Source: Vibrio tubiashii ATCC 19109 (lineage in GTDB: Bacteria > Pseudomonadota > Gammaproteobacteria > Enterobacterales > Vibrionaceae). From it: a stretch of 64,000 nt of DNA. The stretch lies in the NCBI RefSeq assembly GCF_000772105.1, contig NZ_CP009354.1:620001-684000 (forward strand). The letters are read 5' to 3'. Under the pieces are notes generated by a model. It was not told where the DNA came from. It worked only from the letters and a program-made list of their open reading frames with translations, and did no database searches. Below are positions 17,031 to 37,314 of this stretch, one piece after another; the first letter of the stretch is position 1; each line of letters opens with the position of its first letter. The position numbers were made by a program, and so were the translations under genes.

Positions 17031-18257
17031 ATGAAATACGTGAAACATCTTGCTGCTTCCGCAATTCTCGGGGCAACACTTTCTACCGCTTCTTGGGCGG
17101 GAACCTTAGTGATCAACTCAGATGCATCGGATCCTGCACCAAAAGAAGCTTGGGGTGAAATCGTTAAGCGATTTGAGCAGGAGTACCCAGATATTACCGT
17201 GAAGTACAATCTGTATGATCACGAGGCTTATAAGACAACCATTCGAAACTGGTTGGTGACTTCGCCGCCGGATGTCGTGTTTTGGTATGCTGGTAACCGT
17301 ATGAAAACTTTTGTGGACAGAGGCCTATTCGAAGATGTCAGCGACGTGTGGAAAGAGCAGGGTATGTATGATGACTTTGCTTCTGCCAAACCCGCTATGA
17401 CGATCAGTGATAAGCAGTATGGTGTGCCTTACACTTATTATCAGTGGGGTATTTATTACCGTAAAGATATCTTTAACAAATTCGGTATTGCTGAACCTAA
17501 AACGTGGGATGAATTGCTGAAAGCTTCAGCTACATTGAAGGAGAATGGTGTTACTCCTTTCACTATTGGTACTAAATATCTGTGGACGGCTGCGGGTTGG
17601 TTTGACTACATCAACATGCGCACCAATGGCTTAGATTTCCATATTCAATTAATGGATGGCAAGGTGCCATATACAGATGAGCGGGTTAAGAAGACGTTTG
17701 CAAATTGGTCTCAGCTAGTAGAGCCGGGTTATTTCCTAGAAAACCACGCTTCATACTCTTGGCAAGAAGCTCAGCCATTCCTTTATAACGGTCAGGCGGC
17801 AATGTATTTAATGGGTAACTTCTTAACCGCCAACTTCCCTGAAGGGATGGGGGATAAAATGGGTTTCTTCCAGTTCCCAATTATCGATCCTTCGATTCCA
17901 AAAGCAGAAGATGCGCCAATGGATACGATTCATATTCCCGCTAAAGCTAAAAACAAAGAAGATGCTCGCAAGTTCCTCGCTTTTGTCGCGCGTAAGGAAA
18001 ATCAGCAATTGATCAATCAGATGATGCTGCAAATTCCAACTAACAATAAAGCGGAAGTGAAAGATGATCCGTTCCTGAACAAAGGTGTCGAGATGCTTAA
18101 CAGTGCATCAGGGACAGCTCAGTTTTATGATCGCGATACGGATCCTGCAATGGCGAAAGAAGGGATGAAAGGCTTCCAGCAGTTTATGGTACATCCAGAA
18201 CGTATCGATAAGATTCTCGCCAAACTGGATAAAGTCAGTAAGCGTACTTTCAAATAA
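17031..18257 (+). CDS. ABC sugar-binding protein
   Basis: A protein of 408 residues when started at ATG 17031, which gives a clean signal peptide ending near SWA at residue 23; the frame is open for a further 79 codons upstream inside the permease gene, but that extension makes no sense as a protein. The mature part is a family 1 extracellular solute-binding protein with IVKRFEQEYPDITVKY near the start and a GQAAMYLMGNF segment at about 258-268. A TCACTAACAAGGACC ribosome region precedes the start. It is unusual that the binding protein is last of the transport genes. It should deliver sugar to the permeases at 15149 and 16069. Confidence 0.9.
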   Translation: MKYVKHLAASAILGATLSTASWAGTLVINSDASDPAPKEAWGEIVKRFEQEYPDITVKYNLYDHEAYKTTIRNWLVTSPPDVVFWYAGNRMKTFVDRGLFEDVSDVWKEQGMYDDFASAKPAMTISDKQYGVPYTYYQWGIYYRKDIFNKFGIAEPKTWDELLKASATLKENGVTPFTIGTKYLWTAAGWFDYINMRTNGLDFHIQLMDGKVPYTDERVKKTFANWSQLVEPGYFLENHASYSWQEAQPFLYNGQAAMYLMGNFLTANFPEGMGDKMGFFQFPIIDPSIPKAEDAPMDTIHIPAKAKNKEDARKFLAFVARKENQQLINQMMLQIPTNNKAEVKDDPFLNKGVEMLNSASGTAQFYDRDTDPAMAKEGMKGFQQFMVHPERIDKILAKLDKVSKRTFK

Positions 18258-18316
18258 CTCAAACTGTTCTTCCTTTGCTTGTGGCTGTCGTTCCCCGTTT
18301 ACCATGCCAGCGATAA

Positions 18317-21529
<3,213 letters not shown>

Positions 21530-21568
21530 AATTGAAAAGGGGCCAGTTTCATCTGACCCCTAGCTTAG

Positions 21569-24016
<2,448 letters not shown>

Positions 24017-24048
24017 TTAAATAATCTTTAGTTAATGTGTGATCATTA

Positions 24049-24065
24049 TTTAGTAAAATTTTACC
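24049..24065. promoter_or_regulatory. Operator-like palindrome before ygjK
   Basis: TTTAGTAAAATTTTACC occurs here, about 100 bases upstream of the ygjK start, and again exactly at 46015-46031 between galR and ygjH. It is related to the perfect palindrome at 33458 before ebgA. It is likely a site for a sugar regulator, perhaps EbgR or another LacI-family protein. Confidence 0.5.
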
Positions 24066-24191
24066 TTGTATTGTATTTGTCCAGATAGTTATTGGAATGC
24101 CAACATAAGATGGCTATAGAATTTGCCATCGATTGATTCTTGATGAGTGTGATAGAGTGAGTATCCACTTGTTTAAATTCAGGAAGAAGCT

Positions 24192-24905
24192 TTGAGTGGT
24201 AAGATAACAGTGAGAGCTTATAGCCGCTCATCGAATGGACATAGTCATAGCCATCATCAGGTGCTGCTGCCTTTACGTGGCTATATTGATTTGACGTTAG
24301 ATGGGCAGGCGGCGACAGTCTCTTATGGCGATTGTGTGGTGATTTTATCCGGTTGCTACCATGAGTTTCGTGCTCGTGAGGACTTTCGCTTTTTGGTTAT
24401 TGATGTCAACGAGCTACCAAGCCCATTACTAGAACTAGAGCATCCGATTCTGGCACTCGATGAAGCAACGCATCAGTATCTAAGTTTTATTGAGAAGCGG
24501 CTTGAGCAAGATATTTCCGGTGAACTAGAAGAGAACATGTTGTCGCTCTTGTTTGAACTATTAGCTCGCCAGTGTTCCAGTAGTAAAATGGATATGAGGA
24601 TCAAAAACAGTATCCAGTACCTTCATCAAGACATCGCTAAGAATCACTCAATTGACGAGCTCGCTCAGGTTGCCTGCTTAAGTGCGACTCAGTTTAAACA
24701 CCTATTTAGCAAAGAAGTACAGCTTTCCCCACTTAAGTATCTAGCTAAGTTACGTATGGAAAAAGCGCGTACTTTGCTGATCAATACCGATATGCCGATC
24801 AGCCGGATTGCTGAGGAAGTGGGCTTTAGTAACCCATCTTCCTTTACGCGTAGTTTTAGTGGTTATTTTGGTTTGCCACCGAAAGCTTATCGCGCCCACG
24901 ATTGA
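24192..24905 (+). CDS. AraC-family regulator divergent from ygjK
   Basis: A protein of 237 residues with an N-terminal cupin-like sensing domain (HSHSHHQVLLPLRG near residues 17-30) and a C-terminal double helix-turn-helix (about 140-235) containing the signature IAEEVGFSNPSSFTRSF. The start is TTG at 24192 after an AGGAAGAAG ribosome site. The divergent position suggests control of ygjK. Its last 50 bases overlap the end of the convergent EamA gene. Confidence 0.85.
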   Translation: MSGKITVRAYSRSSNGHSHSHHQVLLPLRGYIDLTLDGQAATVSYGDCVVILSGCYHEFRAREDFRFLVIDVNELPSPLLELEHPILALDEATHQYLSFIEKRLEQDISGELEENMLSLLFELLARQCSSSKMDMRIKNSIQYLHQDIAKNHSIDELAQVACLSATQFKHLFSKEVQLSPLKYLAKLRMEKARTLLINTDMPISRIAEEVGFSNPSSFTRSFSGYFGLPPKAYRAHD

Positions 24906-25764
24906 GTCTCGGCTGACGACGATACAAAACAATGCAAATGGCGACGATAGCCATTCCTAGCATAGTCAAAGGCGTTAACACTGTACCGAACAGCAGGTGA
25001 TCAAACAGATAGGTTAGCATTGGGATTGCGTAAAACAGTACGCTGACTTTATCTGAGCTGTCCCGTTTTACCATGTACATCAGCAGTAAGAGTGCCCCGA
25101 CGGAAACCACCAAACTCATCCACAACACTGAGAAAACAAACTCTGGCTGCCAATCAATATGGCCTTCAGTGCCCATGCTAAGCGCGATAAATACAAGGCT
25201 CGATAAAACACATTGATACCACATGGCTTGAAATGAATTCATCGTCACCTTGGTTTGCTTGATAGTGCCTATGGTGAGGGAGAGGAGCGCTAAGACGGAA
25301 AACAGAATACCAGCCCATTGAATGCTATCAAGGCTTTGCGCACCAGCAATCGCGATAGCGAGTCCTACGAAACCAACACCCAGTAAGATAAATTTACTCG
25401 CACCGATTTTTTGCTTGCCAAGTAAGGGGGTTATCAAAGGTTGGATACCTAAAACCAAGGTTACTAAGCCAGGAGACATGCCTGTTGCTATCGCCAGAAT
25501 ATAGAAAGCCAGATAGAACACCTGTAACAACAAACCGACCGACAAGACGGTTTTCAATTCTTCCTTGCTAGGTTTATGAAATTGAGTATTGAACAGTGAT
25601 TTAGCAAGCAAACAAATGATGCTAACACTGACAAAAGAGATCAGCGCACGTATTGCCAGAAAGCTCCATTCGGAAGAGAACTGTAATCCAAGTTTTACAA
25701 TAACCGCACCACTGCTCCACATCACTAGGAATAGGATAGGAGCGAGAGAATCTAATTTAATCAT
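24856..25764 (-). CDS. EamA/DMT-family transporter
   Basis: A protein of 302 residues with ten predicted membrane segments and the two EamA repeats of the drug/metabolite transporter superfamily. I start it at ATG 25764 (MIKLDSLAPILF), where the first membrane helix begins; the frame is open 16 codons further up. The C-terminal basic tail overlaps the AraC gene tail to tail by 50 bases. The substrate cannot be predicted; members export amino acids, drugs or metabolites. Confidence 0.85.
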   Translation of the reverse strand: MIKLDSLAPILFLVMWSSGAVIVKLGLQFSSEWSFLAIRALISFVSVSIICLLAKSLFNTQFHKPSKEELKTVLSVGLLLQVFYLAFYILAIATGMSPGLVTLVLGIQPLITPLLGKQKIGASKFILLGVGFVGLAIAIAGAQSLDSIQWAGILFSVLALLSLTIGTIKQTKVTMNSFQAMWYQCVLSSLVFIALSMGTEGHIDWQPEFVFSVLWMSLVVSVGALLLLMYMVKRDSSDKVSVLFYAIPMLTYLFDHLLFGTVLTPLTMLGMAIVAICIVLYRRQPRLNRGRDKLSVANQNNH

Positions 25765-25925
25765 CAGATTTAACCTTATTAATTCAACTGTAGAGAAAGA
25801 TGCGGTGGCCACCTATATGGGTAGTTACTATAGCTTGGCTAAATCGGAACAAATGATCCCATCGGACGGTTTTCTGTTCCTAGAGGTCGAAGTTGGCGGA
25901 TGGAGTTGGTGAGAGCAAGGAAAAG

Positions 25926-25950
25926 AAAAAGCACCGCATGGGTGCTTTTT
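25926..25950 (-). terminator. Terminator after DUF5329 gene
   Basis: AAAAAGCACC and GGTGCTTTTT form a 10-bp stem around a 5-base loop; read on the minus strand it ends in a T-run, just after the DUF5329 stop. Confidence 0.8.
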
Positions 25951-25963
25951 AGTGCTAATGATA

Positions 25964-26302
25964 TTATTGAGTGGTTTCGCTTTTAGCGAGGTGAAGTAAC
26001 CATTGCTGACTTGTGATTTGTTGTGTGCCACATTCGACCATATAAGGTTTACCTGTGAACCAGCTTTTGGAGGCAACTTCGTTAATGAAGGTCTCGATAT
26101 CTTTGACCTCATCTTGGGCATAGTCCCATTTATTTTTAATGTGCTCAGCGGCTTCTGTCGGGGTATAGGCTTTGCCGTTTCGATAAAAAGTACAGGATGA
26201 TTGCTCAATCTTGCTGATTAAGCTGTCTACATCATTTTGAATGCTGGCTGCTGCAGAAGTTGCCAACATCGCTAACATTATGACTAGATACAACCGTTTC
26301 AT
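25964..26302 (-). CDS. DUF5329 (YfeK-like) periplasmic protein
   Basis: A protein of 112 residues with a signal peptide cleaved near TSAAA (about residue 19). The mature part has the conserved pattern of DUF5329/YfeK: SSCTFYRNGKAY, a central HIKNKWDYA and a C-terminal GKPYMVECG, with two cysteines that could form a disulphide. Function is unknown. ATG 26302 has a GGGGAAG ribosome site; a GTG directly before it is also possible. It stands alone between the EamA and metallo-hydrolase genes. Confidence 0.8.
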   Translation of the reverse strand: MKRLYLVIMLAMLATSAAASIQNDVDSLISKIEQSSCTFYRNGKAYTPTEAAEHIKNKWDYAQDEVKDIETFINEVASKSWFTGKPYMVECGTQQITSQQWLLHLAKSETTQ

Positions 26303-26361
26303 CACTTCCCCTTAATCTACGTTTGGCAGCGACCAATACCGACCACTCACCCCGCATAGCC

Positions 26362-27417
26362 TTATAGGTTCCACCAAGGTTTGAGTTCTAGTGGCTCGTT
26401 GAGTTCAACACGTTGTCCAAATTCAGGACTGACTATGGTGACACCACGCTCTTCACTAATCTCCATCGCTTGCTGCATTGGTTCGTTCCAATCGTGCATA
26501 GCGAGATCAAAGGTGCCGTTGTGAATTGGCATCATCACCTTACCTCTAAGATCAATGTGTGCTTGAACACTTTGCTCAGGGAACATATGGATTTCCGCCC
26601 ATAAGCTATTGTAAGCTCCGGTTTCTATCATGGTGAAATCAAATGGCCCGTATTTATCACCAATTTCTTTAAATCCTGAGAAGTAGCCAGAGTCACCACT
26701 AAAGAAGACTTTATTCTGCTGACCGTTAATCACCCAGCTTCCCCATAGAGTGCCGTCGCGATCAGTTAGTCCACGTCCAGAGAAGTGTTGGGTTGGAGTG
26801 AGCACATATTCCACGCCATTGTGTACATGGGACTCCCACCAGTTAAGCTCAACTATCTTCTCTTCAGGAACATTCCATTCTCTCAAGGTTTGACCAATCT
26901 TCAGCGGCACAATAAATACCGTGACTTTTTCGGTCAGTGTTTTGATCGACGCTTTGTCGAGATGATCGTAATGGTCATGACTGATCAGAACGGCGTCAAT
27001 ACTTGGTAGCTCTTGTAACGAGATAGGTGGCTGATGGAAACGCTTTGGCCCAGCCCATTGTACGGGTGATGCTCGGTCACTAAACACAGGATCTGTCAGG
27101 ATGAGCTGCTGATCAATCTTCATCGCGATACTTGAATGGCCTAAGCGGTAGAGAACATCTTGCTGTTCATTGGCAAGTTGCTCTGTCGTCATCGCATGGA
27201 CGGGTAAATCAAAGCTTGGCGTTGGGTTAAGGCGCTCAGTCGTGAAATAGGCTTTTACGATCTTCAGGATGTCTCCAAAGCCGCTTTTGTATTCAAGCTC
27301 AGTGTTGGCAAATTTCTCTGGGTATTGCTTACCCGCTGCTTTATCTGAACTAGAACAAGAGATGATAGAGGTGGTCATAATTATCGCTCCTACAGTAGCT
27401 AACAATGTGCGTTTCAT
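26362..27417 (-). CDS. Metallo-beta-lactamase-fold lipoprotein (NAPE-PLD/UlaG-like)
   Basis: A protein of 351 residues with a lipoprotein-type signal (IISC, Cys21) and a metallo-beta-lactamase fold. The metal motif HDHYDH is at residues 147-152 and a further metal ligand lies in the FFSGDSGY segment. The conserved NTP-like GHSSIAMKID strand precedes it. This pattern fits the NAPE-PLD/RomA-type hydrolases, which act on phosphodiester lipids or similar substrates. The divergent TetR regulator at 27528 and the operators between them indicate inducible expression. Confidence 0.85.
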   Translation of the reverse strand: MKRTLLATVGAIIMTTSIISCSSSDKAAGKQYPEKFANTELEYKSGFGDILKIVKAYFTTERLNPTPSFDLPVHAMTTEQLANEQQDVLYRLGHSSIAMKIDQQLILTDPVFSDRASPVQWAGPKRFHQPPISLQELPSIDAVLISHDHYDHLDKASIKTLTEKVTVFIVPLKIGQTLREWNVPEEKIVELNWWESHVHNGVEYVLTPTQHFSGRGLTDRDGTLWGSWVINGQQNKVFFSGDSGYFSGFKEIGDKYGPFDFTMIETGAYNSLWAEIHMFPEQSVQAHIDLRGKVMMPIHNGTFDLAMHDWNEPMQQAMEISEERGVTIVSPEFGQRVELNEPLELKPWWNL

Positions 27418-27432
27418 AGTGACTATCCCAAA

Positions 27433-27494
27433 GTAAACTATACGGTGTAGTTTACATGCTTTGCTTTTAAAGTAAACTACTTGGTGTAAAATAG
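27433..27494. promoter_or_regulatory. Two TetR-type operators
   Basis: GTAAACTA (27433) and TAGTTTAC (27448) form an 8-bp inverted repeat with a 7-base spacer. The same left arm GTAAACTA recurs at 27472 with a degenerate right arm 7 bases on. Both lie between the metallo-hydrolase gene and the TetR gene and are the likely autoregulated operators. Confidence 0.7.
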
Positions 27495-27527
27495 ATCTCA
27501 GCAGAATGAGGTAGGATCGTTAACTCT

Positions 27528-28139
27528 ATGAAAGTTAGAAAAAAAGGTCGTAGCGAAATCAAACGTGAGGCGATATTGGTTGCGGCAAAGCAGGCTTTTC
27601 AGGAATTTGGTGTGCAAAATACCAGTATGGATAAGCTATCTGCGATGGCAGAGGTTTCTAAGCGAACGGTTTACAACCATTTTGAGTCTAAAGAAGCGAT
27701 CGTCATGGAACTGCTGGCGGAGTTGTGGCGCACTTCAATGGCTGAACATGAAATAGCGGGGCTTGCTGAACTGACTTTAGAGCAGCAGCTTATCGCACTG
27801 CTTGAAAGCGAGATTAATGTTGTGACAGAACCTCACTATGTTGATCTAGCCAAAGTGGCTTTAAGCTACTTCTTCCATAAGCCGGATGAGCTTAAAGAGC
27901 AAGAAGCGAAGATGGCAAAACAAGAGACCGCGCTGTTTCGTTGGCTAATTGAGCAGAAGGAGCAGCAGACGCTCATTATTGAGGACGTGGTTGTGGCTAG
28001 CACCCAGTTGCATAGCTTAGTTAAAGGTAGCGCCTTCTGGCCTCAGGTTCTGGGAATGAAACCTTCGCTGACCAAGCAAGAGGCGAGGGTATTGGCTGAG
28101 CAGAGCACTCGTTTGTTTATGAGTCAGTACCGCGCTTAG
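27528..28139 (+). CDS. TetR-family regulator
   Basis: A protein of 203 residues with a TetR helix-turn-helix (about 10-57; MDKLSAMAEVSKRTVYNHFESKE) and a helical ligand domain resembling AefR-type TetR proteins. It is divergent from the metallo-hydrolase gene, which it probably represses together with itself through the operators at 27433. The ligand is unknown. Confidence 0.88.
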   Translation: MKVRKKGRSEIKREAILVAAKQAFQEFGVQNTSMDKLSAMAEVSKRTVYNHFESKEAIVMELLAELWRTSMAEHEIAGLAELTLEQQLIALLESEINVVTEPHYVDLAKVALSYFFHKPDELKEQEAKMAKQETALFRWLIEQKEQQTLIIEDVVVASTQLHSLVKGSAFWPQVLGMKPSLTKQEARVLAEQSTRLFMSQYRA

Positions 28140-28152
28140 CGTCAGATTAAAA

Positions 28153-28177
28153 AGCCCTTACCATCAAGGTAAGGGCT
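28153..28177. terminator. Terminator between tetR-type gene and ygjI
   Basis: AGCCCTTACC and GGTAAGGGCT form a 10-bp stem with a 5-base loop, flanked by A-rich and T-rich bases, serving the converging genes on both sides. Confidence 0.75.
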
Positions 28178-28202
28178 ATAGTTTTACCGTGTTCAACAGA
28201 CC

Positions 28203-29651
<1,449 letters not shown>

Positions 29652-29795
29652 TCAATTCCTTTGGTACTAAAAGTTACACTTGCTATTGAGCGTTCTGTCA
29701 TCCTGCGCGAATAGTAGGCTATGCCGCGTTAGAGTCCAGCGCTGTAACTGGCTTTTGTGACTTTAGTACCTCAGGGGTTGTAGTCGTTATTGTTT

Positions 29796-29814
29796 GGGTC
29801 AGTTGTGCTGACCC
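29796..29814 (-). other. Stem-loop between ebgC and ygjI
   Basis: GGGTCAG and CTGACCC form a 7-bp stem with a 5-base loop. There is no T-run on either strand, so this could be an RNA-stability or processing element between ebgC and ygjI and not a terminator. Confidence 0.4.
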
Positions 29815-29826
29815 TGTAAGTTGTAT

Positions 29827-34668
<4,842 letters not shown>

Positions 34669-34895
34669 TTACATCCCTTTTTGAGCGGGCAATCTAACTA
34701 TTGGTCTCTATTGTAAACAAACACACTGATGAAGCACTAATTTTTAGTAAAAATTGTTGTCAGCTTTGTGCTGAGTGGAAATTTCCAGAGATGGTGGGTT
34801 AGAAAACCAATAAATACAGGGGTTAGAGGAGACTTTAGCCGCAGAGTTAAAATCACTTTCTGCCTAATATCTTCCCTCTTCTAATGAGTGATTTT

Positions 34896-34911
34896 GTGGA
34901 AACGTTTACAC
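34896..34911. promoter_or_regulatory. GalR operator before galE
   Basis: GTGGAAACGTTTACAC is a near-perfect palindrome fitting the GalR consensus GTGnAAnCGnTTnCAC. It is about 100 bases upstream of galE, like the external operator of the E. coli gal operon. Confidence 0.75.
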
Positions 34912-34913
34912 AA

Positions 34914-34929
34914 TGCGAATTTGATCACG
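34914..34929. promoter_or_regulatory. CRP-like site before galE
   Basis: TGCGA and TCACG are separated by six bases, fitting TGTGA-N6-TCACA at 8 of 10 positions. It directly adjoins the GalR operator, as in E. coli gal. Confidence 0.5.
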
Positions 34930-35012
34930 GATCTGTATGCGGTTTGATTGGTAGACTTTTCCAACATCAAGCATTGAGTATTTAGTGCTCAAGATTATCT
35001 GGAGAGCAAACA

Positions 35013-36032
35013 GTGAAAGTTCTAGTCACAGGTGGGATGGGGTACATCGGCAGTCATACCTGCGTTCAAATGATTGAAGCAGGGATGGAGCCAATTATCG
35101 TAGACAATCTAGCTAACTCAAAACAACAAGTGTTGAGCCGCGTTGAAGGATTAACGGGTAAAAAGCCAAAGTTTCACATGGGCGATATCCGAGACGAGGC
35201 GTTTCTAGACTCTGTGTTTGCGCAGCATGACATCGACGCCGTTATTCATTTTGCCGGACTTAAAGCGGTCGGTGAATCGGTGGCAAAACCTCTTGAGTAC
35301 TACGATAACAATGTTAACGGTACCTTGGTCTTAGCGCGTTGTATGCGTAAAGCTGGCGTGAAAAGCATTGTGTTCAGCTCTTCAGCTACCGTGTATGGCG
35401 ACCCGGATATTGTGCCAATTACTGAAGACTCTCCAACAGGGGCTACCACCAACCCCTATGGTCGCAGCAAATATATGGTCGAGCAGTGTTTGAGTGATCT
35501 CTTCAATGCAGAGAGTGATTGGAGCATCACGCTACTGCGCTATTTCAATCCGGTGGGGGCTCATCCATCAGGCACCATGGGTGAAGACCCGCAAGGTATT
35601 CCAAACAATTTAATGCCTTTCATTGCTCAAGTTGCAGTGGGACGACGCGAATCTTTAGCGGTATTTGGGGATGACTACCCAACACCAGATGGCACTGGGG
35701 TGCGTGACTATATTCATGTGATGGACTTGGCCGATGGTCATATTGCAGCGCTAAAATCTGTTGGCGATAAAGCGGGCTTACATGTTTACAACTTAGGTAC
35801 GGGTAAAGGTTCCAGTGTGCTTGAGATGGTGAATGCATTTGGTGCAGCTTGTGGTGCGCCTATTCCTTACGAAATCTGTCCACGTCGCCTAGGTGATATT
35901 GCTGAATGTTGGGCGAGTACAGATAAAGCGCAGCGAGATTTAGCTTGGAAAGCCACTCGCAGTGTCGATGAAATGACAGCCGATACATGGCGCTGGCAAT
36001 CAGAAAACCCAAACGGCTATTCCCCTGCGTAA
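35013..36032 (+). CDS. galE: UDP-glucose 4-epimerase GalE
   Basis: A protein of 339 residues of the short-chain epimerase family. The NAD-binding GGMGYIGSH motif is at the N-terminus, with Ser in SSSATVYG and catalytic Tyr149 in the YGRSK motif, as in E. coli GalE (338 residues). It interconverts UDP-galactose and UDP-glucose. It heads the galETKM operon; galT follows after 64 bases. GTG is used as start. Confidence 0.97.
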   Translation: MKVLVTGGMGYIGSHTCVQMIEAGMEPIIVDNLANSKQQVLSRVEGLTGKKPKFHMGDIRDEAFLDSVFAQHDIDAVIHFAGLKAVGESVAKPLEYYDNNVNGTLVLARCMRKAGVKSIVFSSSATVYGDPDIVPITEDSPTGATTNPYGRSKYMVEQCLSDLFNAESDWSITLLRYFNPVGAHPSGTMGEDPQGIPNNLMPFIAQVAVGRRESLAVFGDDYPTPDGTGVRDYIHVMDLADGHIAALKSVGDKAGLHVYNLGTGKGSSVLEMVNAFGAACGAPIPYEICPRRLGDIAECWASTDKAQRDLAWKATRSVDEMTADTWRWQSENPNGYSPA

Positions 36033-36096
36033 CAAGGTTGCACTCCAATTTCATTGGCGAATGCACAAAGGTATTTTTAAAAGTTGAGTAAGTAAT

Positions 36097-37149
36097 ATGT
36101 CGAGTATTGAGTTTAACCCAGTTGATCATCCACACCGCCGCTACAACCCGCTGACAGGGCAGTGGATTTTAGTTTCACCGCATCGCGCTAAACGTCCATG
36201 GAGTGGTGCGGATGAAACTCCTGCTACTGCTGATTTGCCAAGCTATGACGGTAAGTGTTTTTTATGCCCAACGAATGAGCGTATTTCTGGTGATGTGAAC
36301 CCCGATTACCAAGGTACTTATGTATTTAACAATGATTTTGCCGCTCTGATGACTGACTCGCCAGAGGCGCCCGAATCAGAAAATCCATTGTTTAAAACTC
36401 AGGGTGTTAGAGGGTTGAGCCGGGTTATCTGTTTCTCCCCAGATCACAGCAAAACTTTACCTGAGCTTGCCGTTGAAAAAATTCGTGGCGTGATCGATAC
36501 CTGGAACGAACAAATTGAAGAACTAGGTAAAGACTATGTTTGGGTGCAAGCTTTTGAGAACAAGGGTGAAGCCATGGGCTGCTCTCAGCCGCATCCGCAT
36601 GGTCAGATTTGGGCGAACAGTTTTCTACCCAATGAAATTGAGCGCAAAGAGCAGAATCTAAAAGCTTACTATCAAGAAAAGGGCACCAATTTACTGGTCG
36701 ATTATGTTCAAGCTGAATTGAAAGATGGCGAGCGTATTGTGGTGGAGACCGAACACTGGGTAGCGCTAGTCCCTTACTGGGCGGCTTGGCCATTTGAGAC
36801 CATGCTACTGCCGAAAACGCATATTCGCCGTATGAGTGAACTGACAGAAATCCAGCGTGATGATTTGGCTGTGGCAATCAAAAAACTCACCAGTCGTTAT
36901 GACAACTTATTCCAATGCTCTTTCCCTTACTCAATGGGTTGGCACTACGCACCTTTCTTTGAACAGGGTACGGATATTGAACATTGGCAACTACACGCAC
37001 TCTTCTATCCGCCACTGCTGCGCAGCGCAACGGTTCGTAAATTTATGGTGGGATATGAAATGCTGGCAGAAAGTCAGCGTGATTTAACCGCAGAGCAAGC
37101 CGCGCAGCGTCTGCGTGATTTGAGCGATATTCACTACAAAGAACAGTAG
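36097..37149 (+). CDS. galT: Galactose-1-phosphate uridylyltransferase GalT
   Basis: A protein of 350 residues. The active-site His-Pro-His is at residues 166-168, exactly as in E. coli GalT, inside [10 protein letters not shown]. Cys52 and Cys55-type zinc ligands are visible in the CFLCP segment near residue 52. It transfers UMP from UDP-glucose to galactose-1-phosphate. It is second in the gal operon; a palindromic repeat lies between it and galK. Confidence 0.96.
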   Translation: MSSIEFNPVDHPHRRYNPLTGQWILVSPHRAKRPWSGADETPATADLPSYDGKCFLCPTNERISGDVNPDYQGTYVFNNDFAALMTDSPEAPESENPLFKTQGVRGLSRVICFSPDHSKTLPELAVEKIRGVIDTWNEQIEELGKDYVWVQAFENKGEAMGCSQPHPHGQIWANSFLPNEIERKEQNLKAYYQEKGTNLLVDYVQAELKDGERIVVETEHWVALVPYWAAWPFETMLLPKTHIRRMSELTEIQRDDLAVAIKKLTSRYDNLFQCSFPYSMGWHYAPFFEQGTDIEHWQLHALFYPPLLRSATVRKFMVGYEMLAESQRDLTAEQAAQRLRDLSDIHYKEQ

Positions 37150-37187
37150 CCTCTGTCATTTTGCCGATAGTGAATAGATAAAAATTT

Positions 37188-37286
37188 GAGATTCCTGACA
37201 TCTCGTCCCTCGATTCTGGAATGACAAACTCAATCATTAGAGAAGTAGTCATTCTCGAGAGTGAGGGACGAACGAGTTGGGAATCT
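37188..37286. repeat. Palindromic intergenic repeat, copy 1
   Basis: A 99-base imperfect palindrome between galT and galK: AGATTCCTGA... at the left and ...GGGAATCT at the right, with inner arms GGAATGAC and GTCATTC. A second copy lies at 63684-63770 between queA and tgt. Inside an operon it would form a long hairpin in the mRNA. Confidence 0.75.
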
Positions 37287-37314
37287 AACTAAATATTGAA
37301 GCTGAGAATTTACT

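Noticed and set aside
25589..25912. 107-residue open frame antisense to the EamA gene
   Set aside because: It lies mostly opposite a conserved transporter gene; no ribosome site or recognisable domain.
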